DNA from: JBAWAP01 sp049589355
GTDB lineage: Bacteria; Chloroflexota; Anaerolineae; VGOG01
Direction of reading: 5' to 3'
NCBI GenBank assembly: GCA_049589355.1
Contig: JBAWAP010000099.1
Location: 1-9,940, forward strand
DNA: 9,940 nucleotides
The notes beneath the pieces were generated by a model. That model was not told where the DNA came from. It saw only the letters and a program-made list of their open reading frames with translations, and ran no database searches. Shown piece by piece: positions 3,858-9,940 of the stretch. The position numbers and the translations under genes are program-made. Within the stretch, counting starts at the first letter, position 1, and each line of letters starts with the position of its first letter.

Positions 3858-6800
3858 ATGTTCGGAAGAAGATTCGCCAGGAGTTTTCAGACCGGTGTAA
3901 CCATTCTCTGCATCCTAAGTATGCTAGTGTCAAGCGTGCCACATCCTCTTACAATTGTTAGTGCCCAGGCAAGCCAGGAACCTGAAAGGGCGCGGTCAAA
4001 CCATAACACACAGATCAAAGTGCTTGGCCCTTCTAACGTTCGCATCAACACCTGGAGCGGCAACCTCTTCTATCCTGTTCCCATCCTGACTATCCCTGGC
4101 CGGGGACTGCCCATAGAGCTTTTCCTGAGTTACAACAGCAGTTGGCACGATTTTGTCACGCATTACGGCTACGGCTGGCAACTCAGCTATAACATGTTCT
4201 ACGTGCGGGACGAGAATGGGGACATCATCGTGGTGTGGGAGGATGGTCGCGCTGATAGATTTGTCAAGAGTAACGGTTCTTTCCTCTCTCCTGTAGACAC
4301 CTACGATACTCTGCAGGAATATCAGCCAGGCAAGTATGTCTCGCGAACCAAGTATGGGATTGAGTTTTACTTCGATTCCCCGATTCACAAGCGGCTGACC
4401 AAGCTGCAAGAGCCCAATGGAAACGCTTTGACATTTGCCTATGACTCAGATATGCTCTTGACCAGCATCACCGATACGGTCGGACGACAGGTGGAATTCT
4501 CCTACACCGATGGCAATCTGACGGCAATTACCGATGCCAACGTAACGCCAAGCAGGTCAATCCAATTCCAATACAATGCCAACGACAACCTGATCAGCAT
4601 CACCGATGCGTTGGAGAACGAAACCCGTTATGGCTATGACGCCGACCACTTTCTAACGAGCATCACCCCTACCCGGGGAATACCGACCATCATCACCTAT
4701 TCCGATGGCGCTGTGACCAACGTGACGGGCGAACTGACTGCAAAGTCGTTCTCCTATGACACGACGAATCGAATTACAACGATGACAGATGTTGCCCCTG
4801 AGGGTGATCAAGTCACCCATTTCTTCTACGACGCCGATGATTGCATTAGCGCCATAGAAGACCCCTTGGAAAATTCAGTTTCAATGTCCTGGGATGAGGA
4901 CAACAACCTGACCAGCTTCACCGATGAGAAGGGCAACACGACGACGTACACCTACGACGTCATGGGGAACCTCTTGGGTGTGACCGATGCACTGAGCAAC
5001 ACGACGACGTATGCGTACGAGGATGCGTACAACAAGTTAGAAAGCGTGACAGATGCAAACGGGCATACCACAACCTATGAGTACGACTCGCAGGGAAACC
5101 CTGTCAGCGAAACTGATCCTCTTGGTAAGGCCACATCCTATGTTTACAACAGTATGGGGGAACTCGTCAGCAGAACGGATGCCAATAATTCTACGACGAC
5201 CTACGAGTACGACGACAAAGGAAATCTCACAACGGGGTCCTATCCTGACGGCAGCACCGTCAACCACAGTTACGATACTGTCGGGAATACGATCGGCATG
5301 ACCAATACCCATGCCAGTGTGCTCTACGCCTACGACGCTCTGAATCGAGTGACAAACGTGGATTATGCCTCTCACAGCAAGTCAATCAGCTATACCTATG
5401 ACGAAGCGGACAACCGCATCAGCATGACCGACCCTGATGGTGGTGTCACCACTTATGCTTATGACGAAGCCAACCGCCCTATTAGCTTGACCAATCCCTT
5501 GGGGCAGACAACTACCTATGCTTATGACTCATTGGGCAGGTTGATCAGAGAGGACTATCACAACGGGACGTATGCGCTTTACACCTACGACCAGGCAAAC
5601 AGGCTCGTTTCTTTGACCAACAAGAAATCGTCAGGGGAGATCATCTCTAGCTACACTTATGAGTACGACGACGCCGGCAATCGCACAAAGATGATCGAGG
5701 CCAATGGAGACGAGACAACTTACGAATACGATGACCTTTACCAATTAACAAGTGTGACTTACCCTGATGGTTCCACCGTTGAATATGCCTACGATGTCGT
5801 GGGCAACCGCCTGGTCTTGACGGATACAACCGGAACAACGAACTACAGCTATGATGACGCAGACCGGCTTCAGAACGCCGGAGCAGCGACCTATGATTGG
5901 GATAACAACGGCAACATGGTCACCAAAACCGAAGAGATTAGCACGACCCTCTATGGCTACGATTACGAGAACAGGCTGACCTCGATAACTTTCCCCGATA
6001 GCAACACCAATACCTTCACCTACTATCCTGATGGCAGACGCTTGAGCAAAACCGATACCTCTGGGGAAACGACATACTACTTCTACGATGGCCCGAATAC
6101 AATTGTAGAGGCCAACAGCGCTGGAGCCACTATTGCCCGCTACACTAGCGGGTTATGGATTGATGATTGGATAAGCATGGATAGGGGAGGTTCATCTTAC
6201 TATTATCATCACGATGGACTGGGAAGCGTGACAGGACTTACAAACTCTAGTGGAGTCACAGTAGCTACCTACAAATATGATGCCTTTGGAGCTATCAGGA
6301 GCCAAGCAGGGAGTGTGATTAATCCTTACAGGTTTACCGGGCGGGAGTATGGTGAGGAAAGCGGGTTATACTGCTACAGGGCAAGGTGGTACTCACCTTC
6401 AATGGGTAGATTTCTTTCTCCAGATCCTCTAGGTTTTGATGCAGATATAAGTTCCTATATTTATGTCAGTAACAACCCGACAAGCTATATTGACCCATTG
6501 GGCTTGATAGGAATGAGAAGCATAACGGAAAATATACGGGAGAGAATGAGAAGCATAACGGAAAATATACGGGAGAGAATAAGAACCATAGTCGAAATCT
6601 TCAAATTGCCCACCCCAATTTTCTTAGAGATATGGAGAGAGGCATCGTGGAAAACGGTCATACCTTTAATGGAGGCTATTGCAACTGCCGCGGGATATCC
6701 CACTTTTTCTTTTGAACTAAGAGATGGAAAAATATATTTTATGGGTGTGAAAATGCCTCGTGATGGAGACAACACTGGTAACCAAGGAGAGGGAGGCGGA

Positions 6801-9800
6801 GGCCCAGATGGTGGAGGTGGAACGGGCAGCGCGAGTGGTGCTGGGGTTGAATCCAAACCTTTGGACTTCACTTTCAGTGCCTCTTTAATCGAGCCTCAAT
6901 CTGAGCCCTTGGTCACCCTAGATGACATCATTCCCACTGAGGGACCCGAAGGAACCACTGCAGTGCCTTTCACTCGTGAAGACATTCTAAAACTGACCAA
7001 TGTTGATCTTCTGAAGGTGACCAATGCTGTGGATGCTAAAGGTGTGGACTTCGTTGACAATGAGACGTCGCAGGTCAAAGCGGTTGTGCTTGCTATCAAG
7101 ACCATAGATGAGACTTATGAGCATGATTTCTCAGCCTGCAATAAGTTCCATGATCATACGCTGGGATCTGCTGCACCGATTGCACTTCCTGGCGTGCTCC
7201 CGGGGATCACTGATGTTCCCTGGTTCTGGTATGTTTCAACCACCAATGGTGAGTTCGTGGAGGAAGCGTTGATATTTACAGTTTTCGTGGACGAAGATAA
7301 CGCAAGCTTCACCGTGGACTCCCGATGGCTTGCTGACTACTATCCCAATCCCATCGACCCAATCTACGAGTATGTGTTCAACTTCCAAATCTGGGCATCC
7401 TCTTCAGAAGAAGCATACAAGTTGCTAGGGCGAACGTTGGAGAATCTATCAAGCTATGGCACAGTCTCCTTTGCTAATACGGTAGAGCCGGTTTCTCCCA
7501 CTGTGCTCATTAAATCGGCGGAGTATTCTGAGGACAGCATCAAGATGGTAGTACAAAGTTGGCTGCCAGAAGCTCGGACAGTTAACTTCTTCGGGCCTAT
7601 ACGGTATACCGATGACGTAGCTGATCACACTCTCGACCATGACGTGACATTGGAGCCAGGTGTGAACTTTGTTGAGCTGCCAGAGGCAAATATGCTAGAT
7701 GCCATTGTCTTTGTCGAAGTGAATGGCTTTCTGGACAAGGTTTACGTAGGATCCAGATACTGGTTCGCTTTCGATGACTCTGCCGATGGAGGCACTTCTC
7801 AGGTAAGCCTAACCTTTCAGAATTCAACTCACCCTTTACGCGGAGAAGGCTTAAGCTTGGATGGCAGCGCCGAGATGAGCGGTGTCGTGAACAGGATCGG
7901 TGCTGAGAGTGGTTACGTGGGGATCGGAGTAGGGCTAGATACCACCGAAAGCCCAACTGATCTTAGCCAGTACGAAGCCTTGACCTTCTTTGCTAAGGGT
8001 GATGGGCAAAGATATCGCGTCAGGCTTAGAACTGACTCGGTAACGGACAACGACTACCACCAGTTTGTATTCACCGCACCATCCGAATGGAGGCAGTTCG
8101 TCATTCCATTTTCCTTATTCGCTCAGCAGGGGTGGGGGGAACCAGTTGCTTTTACTGGAACTGACGTTAAGTCAGTCCTCTGGCCTACTGTTGGTGCTCC
8201 ACATGAATCCGTGGACCTGTGGATCGATGGGGCTGCTTTCACCAATTCGGCGATTATTAGTAATACTGCTATCTTGTCTGATACAGACGACACGGTGGGT
8301 CCCTACGTGGTGACCACTGAAGTCAGTGATGATGTCAGCGTAGAAAGTGTCTCCCTGTTTTACAGTGTAGACGGCGGGGACACCTTCTCGCAGCTTCCCA
8401 TGACGAGTGCCAGCCCTACCTTCAGCGCCTCAATCCCCGGTCAGCCTCTCGGTAGAGAGGTAAGGTATTATATCGAAGCTGCGGACGGTGACGGCAATAT
8501 GGCCACTGATCCCGTTGATGCTCCCTATACAACTTATCACTTCCAAGTTAGCGAACACCCTTACTTGTTGATTGATGATTTCTCTGATGCTGACCCCACA
8601 AATGCTCTTGGAGGCAATTCATGGGTTTTCTATGAGAATGGTGCGCTAGCGGCATCTTACAACTCAGAATGGCTCCAACTGGATTACTATGTATCGTCAG
8701 CCGATGGCTATGCTGAGTATGCCACTTCTCTTGAGCAGGCAGACCTGACATCATACAAGTTGGTGAGCTTCTTAGTGAAGGGTGGTGCTGGTGGGGAGAT
8801 AGCCAAGATCGGGCTGAGGGATGGTTCAGGCAACGAGTCCAAGATAGTGGTCAGCAAGTATCTGTCCCAGGGCATCACCACCTCATGGCAGGAGGTAAAG
8901 ATTCCTCTGGCTGTTTTCACCAAGATCGCCGATTGGTCGGCTATGGAGAAGCTTTTCATAGCCTTTGAGAATGCGATAGGCAGTGGTGCGGGCACGATCT
9001 ACCTGGACGACATCAAGTTTGAGGAAGCCTCGATCGTTCCCATCGTGGTGGACAACTTCAATGATATGACAGGGGAGAATGGGCTGGGTGGTAGTTCATG
9101 GTTGTATCCTGACGATGAGGCCGTGGTAGCAGCTCATCGTGACGGAGAGTCGCTTCAGTTGGACTACAGCGTCTCAGGGGGTAATCCCTATGCTGAGTAC
9201 GCCACCTCACTTGAGCAGGTGGACCTGACATCGTACAAGCTGGTGAGCTTCCTGGTGAAGGGTGCTGTCGGTGGCGAGATAGCCAAGGTTGGGCTGAGGG
9301 ACGGCTCAGGCAACGAATCCAAGATCGTCATCGGCAAGTATCTGTCTCAGGGCATCACCACCTCATGGCAGGAGGTCAAGATCCCTCTGGCTGTCTTCAC
9401 CAAGATTGCCGATTGGTCGGGCATGGAGAAACTCTACATAGCCTTTGAGGAAGGGATAGGCAGTGGCGCGGGCACGATCTACGTGGACGACATCAAGTTT
9501 GAGGAAGCCCCGATTGTTCCCATCGTGGTGGACAACTTCAATGACCTGACAGGGGAGAATGGGCTGGGTGGTAGTTCGTGGCTGTATCCTGAGGATGAGG
9601 CCGTAGTAGCAGCGCATTACGATGGGGAGTCGCTTCAGTTGGATTACAGCGTATCAGGGGGTAATCCCTATGCTGAGTATGCCACCTCACTTGAGCAGGT
9701 GGACCTGACATCGTATAAGCTGGTGAGCTTCCTGGTGAAGGGTGCTGCTGGTGGGGAGATAGCCAAGGTTGGGCTGAGGGATGGTTCAGGCAATGAGTCC

Positions 9801-9940
9801 AAGATCATCATCGGCGAGTATCTGTCCCAGGGCATCACCACCTCATGGCAGGAGGTCAAGATTCCTCTGGCTGCCTTCACCAAGATCGCCGATTGGTTGG
9901 CCATGGAGAAGCTTTTCATAGCCTTTGAGGAAGGGATAGG
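3858..9940 (+). CDS. giant secreted RHS/YD-repeat protein with C-terminal CBM-like modules (3' partial)
   Basis: One frame with no stop from ATG 3858 to the window end, at least 2027 codons; GAGAGG (3845-3850) sits 7 bases upstream. Residues 1-38 form a signal peptide (RR, hydrophobic core, SAQA cleavage site). Residues 60-115 are an RHS N-terminal domain (TWSGNLFYPVPILTIPGRGL). About 28 YD repeats run from about 195 to 808. The RHS core spans about 784-882, with YYHHDGLGS, YRFTGREYGEESGLYCYRAR, MGRFLSPDPLG and terminal D879-P-L-G882; R851, D856 and D879 fit the conserved autoprotease residues of RHS cores. Then come an AT-rich tip (883-968), a Gly-rich linker (969-997), an unrecognised beta-rich region, a CBM11/CIA30-like domain (about 1328-1461), an Ig-like domain (about 1475-1564), and three CBM11/CIA30-like units from 1572. 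YD repeats usually form a hollow shell. No toxin domain is recognised. Probably a cell-surface or secreted adhesin or carrier, by inference. Confidence 0.88.
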   Translation, partial: MFGRRFARSFQTGVTILCILSMLVSSVPHPLTIVSAQASQEPERARSNHNTQIKVLGPSNVRINTWSGNLFYPVPILTIPGRGLPIELFLSYNSSWHDFVTHYGYGWQLSYNMFYVRDENGDIIVVWEDGRADRFVKSNGSFLSPVDTYDTLQEYQPGKYVSRTKYGIEFYFDSPIHKRLTKLQEPNGNALTFAYDSDMLLTSITDTVGRQVEFSYTDGNLTAITDANVTPSRSIQFQYNANDNLISITDALENETRYGYDADHFLTSITPTRGIPTIITYSDGAVTNVTGELTAKSFSYDTTNRITTMTDVAPEGDQVTHFFYDADDCISAIEDPLENSVSMSWDEDNNLTSFTDEKGNTTTYTYDVMGNLLGVTDALSNTTTYAYEDAYNKLESVTDANGHTTTYEYDSQGNPVSETDPLGKATSYVYNSMGELVSRTDANNSTTTYEYDDKGNLTTGSYPDGSTVNHSYDTVGNTIGMTNTHASVLYAYDALNRVTNVDYASHSKSISYTYDEADNRISMTDPDGGVTTYAYDEANRPISLTNPLGQTTTYAYDSLGRLIREDYHNGTYALYTYDQANRLVSLTNKKSSGEIISSYTYEYDDAGNRTKMIEANGDETTYEYDDLYQLTSVTYPDGSTVEYAYDVVGNRLVLTDTTGTTNYSYDDADRLQNAGAATYDWDNNGNMVTKTEEISTTLYGYDYENRLTSITFPDSNTNTFTYYPDGRRLSKTDTSGETTYYFYDGPNTIVEANSAGATIARYTSGLWIDDWISMDRGGSSYYYHHDGLGSVTGLTNSSGVTVATYKYDAFGAIRSQAGSVINPYRFTGREYGEESGLYCYRARWYSPSMGRFLSPDPLGFDADISSYIYVSNNPTSYIDPLGLIGMRSITENIRERMRSITENIRERIRTIVEIFKLPTPIFLEIWREASWKTVIPLMEAIATAAGYPTFSFELRDGKIYFMGVKMPRDGDNTGNQGEGGGGPDGGGGTGSASGAGVESKPLDFTFSASLIEPQSEPLVTLDDIIPTEGPEGTTAVPFTREDILKLTNVDLLKVTNAVDAKGVDFVDNETSQVKAVVLAIKTIDETYEHDFSACNKFHDHTLGSAAPIALPGVLPGITDVPWFWYVSTTNGEFVEEALIFTVFVDEDNASFTVDSRWLADYYPNPIDPIYEYVFNFQIWASSSEEAYKLLGRTLENLSSYGTVSFANTVEPVSPTVLIKSAEYSEDSIKMVVQSWLPEARTVNFFGPIRYTDDVADHTLDHDVTLEPGVNFVELPEANMLDAIVFVEVNGFLDKVYVGSRYWFAFDDSADGGTSQVSLTFQNSTHPLRGEGLSLDGSAEMSGVVNRIGAESGYVGIGVGLDTTESPTDLSQYEALTFFAKGDGQRYRVRLRTDSVTDNDYHQFVFTAPSEWRQFVIPFSLFAQQGWGEPVAFTGTDVKSVLWPTVGAPHESVDLWIDGAAFTNSAIISNTAILSDTDDTVGPYVVTTEVSDDVSVESVSLFYSVDGGDTFSQLPMTSASPTFSASIPGQPLGREVRYYIEAADGDGNMATDPVDAPYTTYHFQVSEHPYLLIDDFSDADPTNALGGNSWVFYENGALAASYNSEWLQLDYYVSSADGYAEYATSLEQADLTSYKLVSFLVKGGAGGEIAKIGLRDGSGNESKIVVSKYLSQGITTSWQEVKIPLAVFTKIADWSAMEKLFIAFENAIGSGAGTIYLDDIKFEEASIVPIVVDNFNDMTGENGLGGSSWLYPDDEAVVAAHRDGESLQLDYSVSGGNPYAEYATSLEQVDLTSYKLVSFLVKGAVGGEIAKVGLRDGSGNESKIVIGKYLSQGITTSWQEVKIPLAVFTKIADWSGMEKLYIAFEEGIGSGAGTIYVDDIKFEEAPIVPIVVDNFNDLTGENGLGGSSWLYPEDEAVVAAHYDGESLQLDYSVSGGNPYAEYATSLEQVDLTSYKLVSFLVKGAAGGEIAKVGLRDGSGNESKIIIGEYLSQGITTSWQEVKIPLAAFTKIADWLAMEKLFIAFEEGI
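6511..6604 (+). repeat. 33-bp tandem duplication just after the RHS core
   Basis: A 33-base unit starting at 6511 is repeated exactly from 6544, with identity holding to 6580. A third, decayed copy continues to about 6604. It encodes MRSITENIRER twice (residues 886-896 and 897-907), then IRTIVE. The exact match points to a recent slippage or duplication in the most variable part of an RHS gene. The surrounding 6410-6760 is visibly richer in A and T than the rest of the gene. Confidence 0.8.
8571..9940 (+). repeat. three tandem ~480-bp units encoding CBM11/CIA30-like domains
   Basis: Unit 1 spans 8571-9047 (159 residues), unit 2 spans 9048-9527 (160), and unit 3 starts at 9528 and is cut by the window end. 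Each protein unit runs from (I/V)D(D/N)F, through LGG(N/S)SW, LQLDY, YAEYATSLEQ, KLVSFLVKG and GLRDGSGNESKI, to SWQEVKIPL and TIY(L/V)DDIKFEEA, the pattern of CBM11/CIA30-type beta-sandwich domains. By eye, units 2 and 3 differ at about 34 of 400 bases. Unit 1 diverges in its first 120 bases but is close to both afterwards. Further units may lie beyond the window. Confidence 0.85.

Noticed and set aside
3590..3961. A + strand frame of 123 codons across the end of the glycosyltransferase
   Set aside because: It overlaps the glycosyltransferase membrane spans and the RHS signal peptide in the wrong frame and has no recognisable features.
5037..5375. A minus-strand reading frame of 112 codons inside the YD repeats, and similar ones near 7597-7956 and 3996-4409
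   Set aside because: They lie opposite the well-supported RHS frame, are low in complexity from the repeats, and have no start signal or family resemblance.
6504..6850. An RHS-type toxin domain directly after the DPLG motif
   Set aside because: I can recognise no nuclease, deaminase or ADP-ribosyltransferase motif in residues 883-997, no immunity gene is visible, and the frame continues into modular domains.
8708..9919. Two similar minus-strand frames (8708-8995 and 9668-9919) that look like a repeated gene
   Set aside because: They are mirror images of the tandem CBM-like units on the + strand.

Overview
The window looks like an accessory region of a bacterial chromosome of moderate GC content. 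The gene families point loosely to Chloroflexota (Anaerolineae-like) or another multicellular or filamentous environmental lineage. They are HicB and MqsA-like antitoxins, DUF4258, a clan AA (retropepsin-like) aspartic protease remnant, and a very large secreted YD-repeat protein with carbohydrate-binding-like modules. This assignment rests on recalled family distribution only and is low confidence. All genes I can support lie on the + strand.

Left part (1-2612): small genes, decayed genes and structured repeats. It opens with the 3' end of an unidentified protein (2-370), closed by a 14-bp hairpin. A HicB-type antitoxin follows (540-812). It overlaps a HicA-type toxin remnant (790-927) that keeps both ends of the family but seems to have lost the middle, including the catalytic histidine, by an in-frame deletion. 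A second toxin/antitoxin-like pair (DUF4258 protein and YgiT/MqsA-type zinc-finger protein, 977-1515) sits between two inverted 20-bp sequences. The right-hand one leads into a nested fold-back of about 150 bp. Two ~128-bp copies of a structured, terminator-ending element (1704-1830 and 2309-2437) bracket a small coiled-coil gene (1982-2275) that has its own good sigma70-type promoter. The second copy directly precedes a frameshifted and truncated retropepsin-like protease gene (2452-2594). The picture is gene turnover: intact and broken small modules separated by palindromes.

Right part (2613-9940): a two-gene surface locus. A family-2 membrane glycosyltransferase (2613-3821) is followed after 36 bp by one uninterrupted reading frame from 3858 to the window end, at least 2027 codons. 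It encodes a signal peptide, an RHS N-terminal domain, about 28 YD repeats and a complete RHS core ending in DPLG at residue 882. Unlike a classical RHS toxin, which stops 100-200 residues later, it continues for more than 1100 residues. These comprise an AT-rich tip with a 33-bp tandem duplication, a Gly-rich linker, an unrecognised beta-rich region, a CBM11/CIA30-like domain, an Ig-like domain, and three tandem ~160-residue CBM11/CIA30-like units (the last cut by the window edge). The close spacing suggests co-transcription of glycosyltransferase and giant secreted protein. A link between the glycan made and the modules that could bind it is inference.
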